64,000 nucleotides of DNA, from positions 1-64,000 of the forward strand of contig CAZQIZ010000005.1 in the NCBI GenBank assembly GCA_964593585.1. Direction: 5' to 3'. The notes under the pieces were generated by a model. It was not told where the DNA came from and ran no database searches. It worked only from the letters and a program-made list of their open reading frames with translations. Positions 26,401-35,118 of the stretch are shown piece after piece. This DNA comes from JACQFV01 sp964593585 (lineage in GTDB: Bacteria; Zixibacteria; MSB-5A5; WJJR01). A program made the translations under genes and the position numbers. Each line of letters opens with the position of its first letter. The first letter of the stretch is position 1.

Positions 26401-27135
26401 GTGATTTCATCGACCACCCTGACCTCGCGATGGCCGGCGTCGGCGGCCGATGCGTTGGCGCCTCTGCTGCCGCGACGTTGCCCGATCTGTGGGGCGACAC
26501 TCCACGAGCGCGCGCGTGTCTGGTGTGTGGCCTGCGAGGCGGGGATGCGCGGTTACACCCGGCCGGTCTGCGGCGAGTGCCGACGCTTCCTGGAGCCCGG
26601 CAGTGACTGCCCGGCCGGGCATGTCCCGCTCGACCCGGCACGGATCAGCGCGCTGGGCGCCTTTGATGGCGCCTTCGGAGCGCTGGTGCATGCGCTCAAG
26701 TACGATGGCTTTCGCGAGCTGGCCCGTCCGCTCGGCGACCTTCTCGCCGAGCGCTTCGATGGAACGACACTGGATGCGGTCGTTCCGGTCCCCACCGCTC
26801 GGCGCAAACGCCGCAAACGCGGCTTTGGGCATGCCGAGGAAATCGCCCAGGCCTGCGCGCTTCGTCTCGGTGTCGCCTGTGTTCCCGATGCCTTGCGCTT
26901 TACGCGGCGTGTGGCTGATCAGACCCGATTAAACGCTCGCCAGCGCCAGGCGAACATGCACGAAGCGTTGACGGTACGTGAGGGCGCAAATCTGACAGGG
27001 AAGTCCCTGTTGGTTGTCGATGATGTCTTCACCACCGGCGCGACGATGCGCGAATCGTCCCGCGCCCTCAAAGCCGCCGGCGCCGGCGCCATTCAGGGTG
27101 CGGTGGTGGCGCTCAATCTCAATGCGCAACGTTGA
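26401..27135 (+). CDS. ComF family phosphoribosyltransferase-like protein
   Basis: ComF/GntX-like protein of 244 residues. The N-terminal part carries a zinc-finger set (CPICGATL, CVACEAG, VCGECRRFLE, a further Cys). The C-terminal half is a type I PRTase fold: ALKYDGFRELARPLG, DAVVPVPTARRKRRKRGFGHAEEIA, VADQTRLNARQRQANM and the PRPP loop LLVVDDVFTTGATM. In Bacillus and Haemophilus ComF is needed for DNA uptake, and a role in loading DNA on helicase complexes has been shown; the role here is inferred. GTG 26401 follows the rodA stop by one base, and the end overlaps the recombinase start by 14 bases. Confidence 0.88.
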   Translation: MISSTTLTSRWPASAADALAPLLPRRCPICGATLHERARVWCVACEAGMRGYTRPVCGECRRFLEPGSDCPAGHVPLDPARISALGAFDGAFGALVHALKYDGFRELARPLGDLLAERFDGTTLDAVVPVPTARRKRRKRGFGHAEEIAQACALRLGVACVPDALRFTRRVADQTRLNARQRQANMHEALTVREGANLTGKSLLVVDDVFTTGATMRESSRALKAAGAGAIQGAVVALNLNAQR

Positions 27136-28096
27136 TTCCCCGCCCGAACCATCCACGAAGGATGGCCCCGCCCGGAAATCGGCGGTCTTCGATCGCTGGG
27201 TTTCGCGGTATCTCGATCATCTGGTCCTCGTTGCCGGACGTTCGGCCAACACGCTGGCCGCCTATCGCCGCGACCTCGGGCGGTATGCCGCTTTCTGTGT
27301 CGATCATGGCGTGAGCGACCCGCGCGCCATCCAGCCGCCGCAGGTCAGTGAATTTCTTGCCTCGCTCACTGCCTCCGGCCTGGCGCCGGCGTCGGTGGCG
27401 CGCTGCCTGTCGGCGGTGAAGAACTTCCATCGCTATCTGGTTCGTCAGGATGAGGCCAAGCAGAACCCGGCCCGTCCGATCAAGACCCCGCGTCTGCCGC
27501 GCAAGTTGCCCGATGTGCTCTCAGTGCGGCAGATGCAGCTGCTGCTGGAACAGCCCGGCGAGAGCGACCCGCACCACCTGCGTGATCGGGCGATTCTCGC
27601 CACCCTTTATGGATGCGGATTGCGTGTCTCGGAGGCGGCCGGGCTCGCGGTGGATGATATCGATTTCAGCGCCGGTTTTGTGCGTGTGCGCGGCAAGGGA
27701 AACAAGGAACGCTTGGTGCCCTTCGGCCCGTCCACTCAGAGGGCTCTGCGCCACTACCTCGACAGCCCGGCGCGACGCGACGCCGACAGCGGCGCCCGCG
27801 ATCATGTCTTCCTGTCGCAGAAGGGCGGGCCGCTCAGCCGGATGGGGCTGTGGCTGATTGTCCGCCGCTATGCCTTCCGCGCCGGATTAGGTGAACGCGT
27901 CCATCCGCATACCTTTCGTCACTCCTTTGCCACCCACCTGATCGAGTCGGGCGCCGATTTGCGCGCGGTGCAGATGATGCTGGGGCACCAGTCAGTGGCG
28001 ACCACACAGATCTACACACACCTCGATCGTCAACACCTGCGCCGCATGCACACCACTTACCACCCGCTGGAGTCCGGCTTCAGATCCGGTAAGTAG
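27122..28096 (+). CDS. Tyrosine recombinase of the XerC/XerD family
   Basis: Site-specific recombinase of 324 residues that probably resolves chromosome dimers at dif. The N-terminal SAM-like domain shows FDRWVSRYLDHLVLVAGRSANTLAAYRRDLGRY. The catalytic residues are all visible: Arg168 in YGCGLRVSEAAGL, Lys in RGKGNKERLVPFG, His263 and Arg266 in HTFRHSFATHL, His289 in MLGHQSVATTQIYTHL, and the nucleophile Tyr298. The first 25 residues are a variable Pro/Lys-rich extension. ATG 27122 overlaps comF by 14 bases. It could be named XerD, but C/D assignment is not safe from sequence alone. No att sites or element borders are nearby, so it is more likely housekeeping than mobile. Confidence 0.92.
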   Translation: MRNVDSPPEPSTKDGPARKSAVFDRWVSRYLDHLVLVAGRSANTLAAYRRDLGRYAAFCVDHGVSDPRAIQPPQVSEFLASLTASGLAPASVARCLSAVKNFHRYLVRQDEAKQNPARPIKTPRLPRKLPDVLSVRQMQLLLEQPGESDPHHLRDRAILATLYGCGLRVSEAAGLAVDDIDFSAGFVRVRGKGNKERLVPFGPSTQRALRHYLDSPARRDADSGARDHVFLSQKGGPLSRMGLWLIVRRYAFRAGLGERVHPHTFRHSFATHLIESGADLRAVQMMLGHQSVATTQIYTHLDRQHLRRMHTTYHPLESGFRSGK

Positions 28097-28208
28097 CAGC
28101 CAGACAACACATTGCGCCAATAGCTCCGCGGGCCGCCCGGCGAAAGTTTAACGTTATCTCTCCGAACTTTTTCGCCGACACAAGGATTAGGGTGATTGAA
28201 TCGACATC

Positions 28209-29192
28209 GTGCGAAATGGGGGCCGATTTGTTTACTGCATACCCGAGCCCGGAGGGCGGGCCGGAATGATCTGCGCATATCTCCACAACTGCGCCCCCGG
28301 GTGGGCGCCCGCGCTCGAACGCGCGCTGGCATGCTATCACCCGCAACTGGTGTCGTTTACCAGTCTCGAACAACTCTCAGACTTATCGATTCAGACGCTG
28401 CTTGATGTAGTGGTGGTTCCGGTCAATGGGTCCACCGACACGGCGCTATCGCTGGCGCTGGGCGCCAAGAGCATTCCGGCGCTGACCGCGGTTCCGGTCG
28501 TGTTGTGGCTGGCGCAGGACGATGCCGACGCCGCCTCTATGATCCTCGAATCGAGCATCGACGATCTGATCATCGGCGGCTTCGAGGATCCCATTGCCGC
28601 CGCGCGCCTTCGTCTGGCGCTGCGCCGCAGTTGGCGCGATCTGGACGTCAACCCCTCCAGCCGCCTGCCCGGCCCGACCACCATCGAGCGCGTGATCTCC
28701 GAGCGTCTTGCCCGGCGCGATCACTTCGCGGTCTGCTACGCCGACCTCGACGATTTCAAGGCCTACAACGATTACTACGGATACTTCTACGGCGACAAGG
28801 TGATCAAACTGGTGGCGCGGGTGATCCGTGAAACCGTGTACGATCACCAGCCCGACGGGTTCGTCGGCCACATCGGCGGGGATGATTTTGTCTTCGTTAT
28901 TCCGCCCGAAAAAATCAGCGAGGTCTGCCAGGCGGTGATCCAGCGGTTTGATGCGGAAGTGCCGCTCTGCTACGAGGCCCGCGACCGGCGCAACGGCTAC
29001 ATCATCTCGAAGTCACGCCGCGGGACGCCGGAGACTTATGGCCTGCTCACGCTCTCCATCGCCGTCGCGGTCAATTACGGCGACACCTTCGATCACGTGG
29101 GCCAGATCTCCCACATGGTCGCCGATCTCAAGCGCTACACCAAGACACTTCCCGGCTCCAACTTCATGGTCGAACGGCGCAAGAAGTACTGA
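28209..29192 (+). CDS. GGDEF-domain protein (GGDDF) with an N-terminal receiver-like domain
   Basis: The protein has 327 residues. Residues 1-140 look like an alpha/beta sensory or degenerate receiver domain (DVVVVPVNGSTDTALSLALGAK, AVPVVLWLAQDDADAASMILESSIDDLIIGGFEDP) that lacks a recognisable phospho-acceptor. The C-terminal GGDEF domain has CYADLDDFKAYNDYYGYFYGDKVI and the active loop GHIGGDDF with Gly223-Gly224-Asp225-Asp226-Phe227. Substrate-site residues look intact, so cyclic-di-GMP synthesis is possible, but the RxxD inhibitory site is absent (QPDG at that place). Start GTG 28209 is uncertain; ATG 28266 is an alternative. It is the only c-di-GMP-type gene seen here and is convergent with a glycosyltransferase. 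Confidence 0.8.
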   Translation: MRNGGRFVYCIPEPGGRAGMICAYLHNCAPGWAPALERALACYHPQLVSFTSLEQLSDLSIQTLLDVVVVPVNGSTDTALSLALGAKSIPALTAVPVVLWLAQDDADAASMILESSIDDLIIGGFEDPIAAARLRLALRRSWRDLDVNPSSRLPGPTTIERVISERLARRDHFAVCYADLDDFKAYNDYYGYFYGDKVIKLVARVIRETVYDHQPDGFVGHIGGDDFVFVIPPEKISEVCQAVIQRFDAEVPLCYEARDRRNGYIISKSRRGTPETYGLLTLSIAVAVNYGDTFDHVGQISHMVADLKRYTKTLPGSNFMVERRKKY

Positions 29193-29197
29193 CGCCC

Positions 29198-31453
29198 TCA
29201 GAGTTGCGCGCCCCCCAGTTTGGCGATCTCATCCAGCAGCAATTTGGCGGTCGCGTTGCCCGGGTCGATTGCCATCACCTGGCGCAGATGCTCCTGGGCG
29301 GCGTTGAACTTCTGCTGGCGCAGATAGGCCGCCGCGAGGTTAATCCGCACCGCCACCGCCTGCGGCTGCCAGAAGACCGCCCGCTCCAGATGCGGGATGG
29401 CCTCCTCGGTGCGCTGCATTTTCAGGTAGAGCGCGCCGATGTTGGCCTGCAGGATGGCGTGGTCGGGGCAATGCTTCAGCCCGGTGACCAGGAGCGATTC
29501 GGCCATGATGAGATTATTGACGCCCGCGTAGATGATCGCCAGCGCGCTGTAGGCGCTGGCAAAGGCCGAATCGGCCTGGATCGCCTGCATGTAGTAGCCG
29601 ACCGCGGCCCCATTGTCCTGGCGCGCCGCGGCGATGTCGCCGAGGTTGAGATAGGGGTGCGGCAGCTTCGGGTTGTGCTTGATCGCGGTGCGGAAGGAGC
29701 CTGCTGCCCGGGTTGTGTCGCCCTGACCCAGATAGGCGAGGCCGATATTGTTGTAGGCCTCGGCGTCATCCTGACGGTGGCGCAGATAGGAGAACGATGT
29801 CGCCACCGCTGAATCATACGAGCCGACACGCACCAGCGCGTATGCAAGGTTCTTGCGCGAAGCCAGGTGATTCGGCTCGACCTCCAGCGCCTTCTCGTAC
29901 TCGCCGATCGCCCCTTCGTAGTCGCCCTTGCGCTCGAAGCTCAGCGCCATCTGGTAATGGAGAAAGGCCGGGTTGCTCAACGTCCGTTCGACCGTGCGCT
30001 GGTTCAACGCCACGATCAGGGCGACCAGGATCAGGGCGGGGAGCAGAATCGTCTTCAGCGCGCGCTGACGGACCGCCGCCACAAATTGCATCGCCGCCGC
30101 CGCGGCGCACACTGTCATGACCGGCACCGCCGGCAACCGGTGACGCGCGGTTGCCAGAAACAGGATCACCGTCACCGCATACAACGCGATGAAGGCCACC
30201 AGCGGACGGGTCTGCGGCGACTTGCGCCAGGCCAACACCAGCCCCAAAAGCCCCAACGGCGCGATCAGGCCGAAGGGGATGTAGACAAGCGGCCGGCTGA
30301 TCAGCCAGTTGAGGAACAGCGAGTAGGTCGAGTAGGCGTAGATGTCGGTCTGATCCGAGACCTCGAATCCGCTGAGGAAATACCAGGTTTTCTTCAGCCA
30401 GCCGCCGATCGCCCGGCCGGGATTGCTGAGAATCCAATCCCAGGTGCGGGATGTCCAAAACGAGGAAATCTCCGAAGGACGCAGCGTACGGCCCGCCAGC
30501 GAAGAGGCCACCGAATCGGTGGTCGAGACAAACTCGTTCCACTCGACCGACTCATCGAGCGTCACTTCCGGCATCTGCATCGTCAGTCCGTCGGCGTTGG
30601 GGTTGTTCCCCAGCCAGAAGTTGATCCCGCCCTGATAGGAGATGAGCACCGGATCGCCGGCGACCACGATGTTGCGCGCGGTGACCGGGACAATCGGAAT
30701 CAGCACGCCGGCAGTGAGGACGGCCGCCGCCTGCGCCTTGCGCCAGAAACTTCCGCCCGCCGCAGCCCCTCGGGGCCAGGCCCACCACCAGAACGCCGGC
30801 ACCACCAGCAGGATGTTCGGACGGGCGATGGCAAAAAGCCCGATCACCACTCCGACCCCCAGCCAGCGGCTCATTCGCGGTGTTGGCTGCGATGATTCCT
30901 CCATCGCCAGCCAGATGGCCCACAACCCCAGCGGCACCGCGATCACTTCGATGAGCAGTTCGGTCTCATAGTAGATCAACGTGCCGTAGAGGACGGCGGC
31001 GAAGCCGGCGACAAGGCCGACACGGCGGCCGAAGCCCTTCTGGGCGATGAGGAATGTCAACCCGGCGGTCAGGCCGCCGATGATGGCCTGCAATAGCCGG
31101 ATCGGCCAGAGTCCATCACCGAAGATCTTCATCCACAGCGCCAGCAGATATGGATACAGCGGCGCGCGGTAGAACACCTCGCTGCCCAGCCAGTCGCCAC
31201 CGGCGATCTGCTTGGCCCACAGATAATGCCAGCGCGAGTCGACAATCGGCTGGTCAAACGCCGGGTGATTCCCCGATAACTGCAAAAGCACCAGCGCCCG
31301 CACGACAAAGGCCGCGCCGAGGATGATCCAAAACCATGCGGTGTTGGAAAGCCCGCCGGGGGATGAGGAGGTTTTTGCCCAGGTGCGGGGATCGAACCAC
31401 GCTGACATTCGCAGGGCCCGTGGCTGCCGAACCGGGTGTTTTTGATCCGCCAT
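29198..31453 (-). CDS. ArnT/PMT-like GT-C glycosyltransferase with C-terminal TPR array
   Basis: The protein has 751 residues. The membrane half starts with WFWIILGAAFVVRALVLLQL, then HPAFDQPIVDSRWHYLWAKQIAGGDWLGSEVFYRAPLYPYLLA, the extracytoplasmic loop of the dolichyl-phosphate-mannose-protein mannosyltransferase (GT39/GT83) group, and about ten helices. From about residue 500 to the end there are seven or eight TPRs, for example YQMALSFERKGDYEGAIGEYEKALEVEP and YNNIGLAYLGQGDTTRAAGSF. The TPR array should face the periplasm and may recruit the acceptor. ATG 31453 lies seven bases after a perfect TATAAT on the same strand, suggesting a leaderless message; M16 (31408) is the alternative start. 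It is divergent from ecfT. Confidence 0.82.
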   Translation of the reverse strand: MADQKHPVRQPRALRMSAWFDPRTWAKTSSSPGGLSNTAWFWIILGAAFVVRALVLLQLSGNHPAFDQPIVDSRWHYLWAKQIAGGDWLGSEVFYRAPLYPYLLALWMKIFGDGLWPIRLLQAIIGGLTAGLTFLIAQKGFGRRVGLVAGFAAVLYGTLIYYETELLIEVIAVPLGLWAIWLAMEESSQPTPRMSRWLGVGVVIGLFAIARPNILLVVPAFWWWAWPRGAAAGGSFWRKAQAAAVLTAGVLIPIVPVTARNIVVAGDPVLISYQGGINFWLGNNPNADGLTMQMPEVTLDESVEWNEFVSTTDSVASSLAGRTLRPSEISSFWTSRTWDWILSNPGRAIGGWLKKTWYFLSGFEVSDQTDIYAYSTYSLFLNWLISRPLVYIPFGLIAPLGLLGLVLAWRKSPQTRPLVAFIALYAVTVILFLATARHRLPAVPVMTVCAAAAAMQFVAAVRQRALKTILLPALILVALIVALNQRTVERTLSNPAFLHYQMALSFERKGDYEGAIGEYEKALEVEPNHLASRKNLAYALVRVGSYDSAVATSFSYLRHRQDDAEAYNNIGLAYLGQGDTTRAAGSFRTAIKHNPKLPHPYLNLGDIAAARQDNGAAVGYYMQAIQADSAFASAYSALAIIYAGVNNLIMAESLLVTGLKHCPDHAILQANIGALYLKMQRTEEAIPHLERAVFWQPQAVAVRINLAAAYLRQQKFNAAQEHLRQVMAIDPGNATAKLLLDEIAKLGGAQL

Positions 31454-31471
31454 AGGCCCTATTATACGCTA
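31454..31471. promoter_or_regulatory. 18-bp divergent promoter core with shared -10 sequence
   Basis: Only 18 bases separate the two divergent ATG codons at 31453 (minus) and 31472 (plus). On the minus strand TATAAT (31466-31461) stands seven bases before the ATG. On the plus strand TATTAT (31460-31465) stands six bases before the ATG. A start point about seven bases after each box would fall on or next to each ATG, so both messages would be leaderless. Clear -35 boxes were not found; TTGACA on the minus strand lies only six bases from TATAAT. Confidence 0.45.
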
Positions 31472-32308
31472 ATGTCAAGCCATGCGACACTGGCCGCCGA
31501 GCCACTGACCGATCCGCGAATGGCCCGGACCGACTCCCCGGAGCACTGGGATCCGCGTGTGTGGCTGGCCGCGTACGCAAGCGTCATCGTCTGGATCGGT
31601 CTGGCCACGGACTGGAAGGTCCTTCTGAGCTGGGTCTCTGTTCTGGCACTGGTGCTATTCGCCCAGGCGGCGCGGGGCCGGCTGGAGTGGCGCGCGGTGA
31701 GACAGGTCTTCGTTTGGGTCGCGGTCTCCGGCGCTCTGACTGTCCTGCTCTACCTGTTGTTGGGACCCGAATCTGGCAGTGACGGCCTCCGACTCTGGGG
31801 CCTTGTGATCCCGCAGGAACGGTTTGCGCTGGGTGCCGGAATGGGACTGCGGCTGGCGGCCTTAGTCTTCGCGTCGGTTCTTCTGGTCACCGCTGTTGCG
31901 CCGTTGCGGCTGGCGGCGGGAGTGACCCGTTGGCTTTTGCCGCTGCGACATCTCGGTCTGCCGGTGGCGCAGTTCTATTATCTCGCATTCTTCCTGGTGG
32001 CGATGGTCCCCAACCTCCTGCGCGAGTCCCGTCTGATACGTCTGGCGCAACGCTCGCGTGGCATCGGCGGCGGGGGCGGCCTGGTCGCGCGCGCCCGGGC
32101 CTATCCGTCATTAGTCGTTCCGGTCTTTGCCGCCGCGATCCGTCGCAGCGATGCCATCGCGTTGGTGCTCGCCTCGCGCGGCTTCGACACCGCCCGCATC
32201 CCGGCGGCCGTGCATGGGCTTCGTCTGGGAACCATCGATTACATCGGGTTGGGCCTGCTGGCGGCGGGGTGGATCGTCTGGATTCTGGCGGGGAGTTTCA
32301 GGGCATGA
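31472..32308 (+). CDS. ECF transporter transmembrane component EcfT (CbiQ-like)
   Basis: Integral-membrane coupling subunit of 278 residues. Hydrophobic helices near the N-terminus (WLAAYASVIVWIGLATDW, VLALVLFAQAA, FVWVAVSGALTVLLYLLL) are followed by a long cytoplasmic helical region with the two coupling motifs, LAQRSRGIG and ALVLASRGFD, that match the Ala-Arg-Gly signatures of EcfT. It ends with one more helix. It should pair with the fused ATPase at 5516; the two are not clustered. Start 31472 gives a long hydrophilic lead and sits six bases after a TATTAT box; ATG 31520 is an alternative. It overlaps truA by ATGA. Substrate and S component are unknown. Confidence 0.82.
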   Translation: MSSHATLAAEPLTDPRMARTDSPEHWDPRVWLAAYASVIVWIGLATDWKVLLSWVSVLALVLFAQAARGRLEWRAVRQVFVWVAVSGALTVLLYLLLGPESGSDGLRLWGLVIPQERFALGAGMGLRLAALVFASVLLVTAVAPLRLAAGVTRWLLPLRHLGLPVAQFYYLAFFLVAMVPNLLRESRLIRLAQRSRGIGGGGGLVARARAYPSLVVPVFAAAIRRSDAIALVLASRGFDTARIPAAVHGLRLGTIDYIGLGLLAAGWIVWILAGSFRA

Positions 32309-33069
32309 GGTATCGTCTCGACGTCGCCTACCATGGCCGCGACTTTCACGGTTGGCAGAAGCAACCGGGTCTGCGCACGGTGCAGGGCGAACTGGAAGTG
32401 TGGCTGTCGCGCTTTCTCGGCGACCAGGAAGACGTGGCGCTCACCGGCGCCGGACGCACCGACACCGGCGTGCATGCCCTCGCGTTGCCGGCGCACTTCG
32501 ATTGGCCCGAATCGATCGACACCGTCTCCCTGCAGCACCGCCTGCGTGTGGCGCTGCCGCATGATCTGGCGATCCTGTCCTTCCATCGCGTCGCCGATGA
32601 TTTCCATGCCCGCTATTCCGCCATGGCCCGCCGCTATGTCTACCGGGTCCGTCGCGGCGCCTGGCCCTTCGATCGCGATCGCGACTGGCAGGTGCATGGC
32701 GAACTGGCAATCGACCGTCTCCATGCCTGCGCGGCGATCATCTGCGGCACGCAGGATTACTCCGGCTTTTGCCGGGCCCTGTCACTGAGAGAGAACAACC
32801 GCTGTACCGTCACTCTTTCCGAATGGCGGGTCGAGGGAGACAGTCTGACCTACCGCATCCGCGCCGACCGATTCCTACACCAAATGGTGCGGCTGATCGT
32901 CGGCACCAGCGTCGCGGTGGCGCGCGGACAGGGAACACCGGAGCGTCTCCGCGAAATTCTGACAGCCGGCGATGTCACCCTCTGCGGCGATGCGGCGCCG
33001 CCGCACGGTTTGACGCTGGAGGCGGTCGAATACCCCGACGGCGTCGGCGAGCCGCTCGATTTCGATTGA
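32305..33069 (+). CDS. truA: tRNA pseudouridine38-40 synthase
   Basis: TruA converts uridines 38, 39 and 40 of the anticodon arm to pseudouridine. The 254-residue protein begins MRYRLDVAYHGRDFHGWQKQPGLRTVQG and has the catalytic Asp53 in GAGRTDTGVHALA, then FHARYSAMARRYVYRV, FCRALSLRENNRCTV and FLHQMVRLIVGT. These are the standard TruA blocks at the standard spacing, and the length is normal. ATG 32305 overlaps the ecfT stop. The association of ecfT with truA is common in bacteria with ECF modules. Next to it is a 54-base gap to the transaldolase gene. Confidence 0.95.
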   Translation: MRYRLDVAYHGRDFHGWQKQPGLRTVQGELEVWLSRFLGDQEDVALTGAGRTDTGVHALALPAHFDWPESIDTVSLQHRLRVALPHDLAILSFHRVADDFHARYSAMARRYVYRVRRGAWPFDRDRDWQVHGELAIDRLHACAAIICGTQDYSGFCRALSLRENNRCTVTLSEWRVEGDSLTYRIRADRFLHQMVRLIVGTSVAVARGQGTPERLREILTAGDVTLCGDAAPPHGLTLEAVEYPDGVGEPLDFD

Positions 33070-33123
33070 ATCAAGTGCCCCGACGTGCCTTTCTTAGAAG
33101 TCTGAACCGACCAAGGAGGAACC

Positions 33124-33795
33124 GTGAAGATTTTTCTTGATACCGCCAGTGTCGACGAGATCCGCGAGGCGGCCAGTTGGGGCATTCTCGATGGCGTGAC
33201 CACCAATCCCTCGCTTGTCTCCAAGGAGGGACGCAGCTTCGACGATATCCTGCATGAGATCGTCCAGATCGTCAAGGGCCCGGTCTCGGCCGAAGTGGTC
33301 GCCGAGCAGGCCGAGGATATGGTTGAGCAGGGGATTCGCCTGGCCGCCATCGCCCCTAACATCACGGTCAAGGTTCCGATGACCGCCGAGGGCTTGAAGG
33401 CGATCCGACAGTTAAGCGACCGCGAGATCAGCACCAACTGCACGTTGATCTTCAACGCCACCCAGGGACTGTTGGCTGCCAAGGCGGGCGCCACCTTCGT
33501 GTCCCCTTTTGTCGGCCGGCTTGATGACATTGGCCATGACGGCATAGAGCTGGTCAGCCAGTTAGTGACGATCTTCGACAACTACGCGCTCTCCACCGAG
33601 GTCCTGGCGGCGTCGATTCGTCATCCGCTCCACGTGGTCGAGGCGGCGCTGCGCGGCGCCGATGTCGCCACGATCCCGTTTAAGATCCTCCAGCAGATCA
33701 TCAAGCATCCGTTGACCGATCTGGGCAACGCGGCGTTCAACCGCGACTGGCAGAAGCTCTCGCCGGACCAACGCAAGGCCGCGGCGCGCGTGTAG
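33124..33795 (+). CDS. Transaldolase of the short TalC / fructose-6-phosphate aldolase family
   Basis: Cytoplasmic TIM-barrel enzyme of 223 residues in the non-oxidative pentose phosphate route, swapping dihydroxyacetone units between sugar phosphates. The start MKIFLDTASVDEIREAASWGILDGVTTNPSLV is diagnostic. The Schiff-base lysine is Lys83 in NITVKVPMT, followed by STNCTLIFNATQGLLAAKAGATFVSPFVGRLDD. The length matches the short microbial transaldolases rather than the 310-residue TalA/B type; some members act as fructose-6-phosphate aldolases. GTG 33124 has a near-perfect AAGGAGGA at 33112-33119. It is probably co-transcribed with purB 19 bases downstream. Confidence 0.93.
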   Translation: MKIFLDTASVDEIREAASWGILDGVTTNPSLVSKEGRSFDDILHEIVQIVKGPVSAEVVAEQAEDMVEQGIRLAAIAPNITVKVPMTAEGLKAIRQLSDREISTNCTLIFNATQGLLAAKAGATFVSPFVGRLDDIGHDGIELVSQLVTIFDNYALSTEVLAASIRHPLHVVEAALRGADVATIPFKILQQIIKHPLTDLGNAAFNRDWQKLSPDQRKAAARV

Positions 33796-33814
33796 CGCCG
33801 CACGGGGGCATCCG

Positions 33815-35110
33815 ATGATTGACCGCTACACACTCCCCGCCATGGGGGAATTGTGGTCGGAGGAGAACAAGTTCCGCGTCTGGCTGGAGATCGAGCTTCT
33901 GGCCTCCGAACGCCTGGCGCAGATGGGGTTCATCCCCAAGGGCGCCCCGGCCCGCATGCGCCGCCGCGCGCGCTTTTCGGTCAAACGCATCGAAGCGATT
34001 GAACGCGAAACCCGCCACGATGTCATTGCCTTCACCAAGGACGTCGGCTCGCATCTGGGCGCTGATGAGAAGTATCTGCACTATGGCCTGACCTCCTCCG
34101 ATGTCGTCGACACCGCGCTGTCGGTGCGGATGGTGCAGGCGGGCGCCTTGTTGCTCGATGCGCTGGAACCCAGTATCAAACGCACCGCCGCGCTGGCGCG
34201 CAAATACATTGACACGCCGATCGCCGGACGTACCCATGGGGTCTTCGCCGAGCCGACATCGGCCGGGCTTAAGTTCGCGCTCTGGCATGCGGACTTGAAG
34301 CGCGGCCGCCGGCGGCTGAAGTCGGCCATCCACTCCGTGGCCGTCGGCAAGATTTCCGGCGCGGTTGGCAACTTTGTCCACCTCGACCCCTCGGTGGAAG
34401 CGTATGTCTGCCGCAAACTCGGTCTGCGCCCCGCGCCGATTTCGACGCAGGTGCTCCAGCGCGACCGTCACGCCGAATACATCTTCGCCCTCGCCGCCCT
34501 CGGCGCCACCTGCGAGAAGATCGCGCAGGAAATCCGTCTCCTGCACCGCACCGAGACCGGCGAGATGACCGAAGGGTTCGCCAAGGGGCAGCGCGGCTCA
34601 TCGGCCATGCCGCACAAGAAGAACCCGATCCTCTGCGAACGCATCTGCGGGATAGCCCGCCTGCTGCGCGCCCATGTCATCCCAGCGCTGGAGGATGTCG
34701 CGCTCTGGCATGAACGCGACATCTCGCACTCGTCGGTTGAACGCGTGATCATTCCCGATGCCACGATCGCGCTGGACTATCAACTGTACCTGCTCGATCA
34801 GGTCCTCACGCAATTGGGGGTCCACCCGGAACGGATGCGGCAGAATCTCCAGCGCCTGGGGTCGGCGGTCTTCTCGCAGCGCCTCCTCTTGGCGCTGGCC
34901 GAGAAAATCGGTTCGCGGGACAAGGCCTACACAATCGTCCAGCGTCTGGCGCTGGACGCCGACGGCGACTCGACCTTTGAGGAGCGTGTCCGCGCCGATC
35001 GGCTGGTGCGAGAGCATCTCAGCGAGCGCGAATTGGCCGCGATCTTTGATGTGCGCTACTTCCTGCGCCGTTCACGGCAGATTCTCAAACGCGCGCTGGC
35101 GGTGAAATAG
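33815..35110 (+). CDS. purB: Adenylosuccinate lyase
   Basis: PurB cleaves SAICAR and adenylosuccinate, releasing fumarate, in purine synthesis. The 431-residue homotetrameric fumarase/aspartase-fold protein has GELWSEENKFRVWLEIELL at the start, TRHDVIAFTKDV, YGLTSSDVVDTALS, GRTHGVFAEPTSAG and the signature loop GSSAMPHKKNPILCERI with Ser262-Ser263, followed by WHERDISHSSVERVIIPDA. All are at the positions expected for the B. subtilis type. ATG 33815. It precedes psd by eight bases, so purine and phospholipid genes may share a transcript here. Confidence 0.96.
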   Translation: MIDRYTLPAMGELWSEENKFRVWLEIELLASERLAQMGFIPKGAPARMRRRARFSVKRIEAIERETRHDVIAFTKDVGSHLGADEKYLHYGLTSSDVVDTALSVRMVQAGALLLDALEPSIKRTAALARKYIDTPIAGRTHGVFAEPTSAGLKFALWHADLKRGRRRLKSAIHSVAVGKISGAVGNFVHLDPSVEAYVCRKLGLRPAPISTQVLQRDRHAEYIFALAALGATCEKIAQEIRLLHRTETGEMTEGFAKGQRGSSAMPHKKNPILCERICGIARLLRAHVIPALEDVALWHERDISHSSVERVIIPDATIALDYQLYLLDQVLTQLGVHPERMRQNLQRLGSAVFSQRLLLALAEKIGSRDKAYTIVQRLALDADGDSTFEERVRADRLVREHLSERELAAIFDVRYFLRRSRQILKRALAVK

Positions 35111-35118
35111 GGGAGGGG

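Noticed and set aside
27122..28096. Xer-type recombinase as a sign of an integrated element
   Set aside because: Neighbours on both sides are core genes, no attachment repeats or cargo are visible, and the protein fits the housekeeping XerC/D type.
31385..31410. tRNA-like string (GGGGATCGAACCACG) near the glycosyltransferase start
   Set aside because: It is part of the coding sequence of the glycosyltransferase N-terminus, with no matching acceptor, anticodon or D arms.
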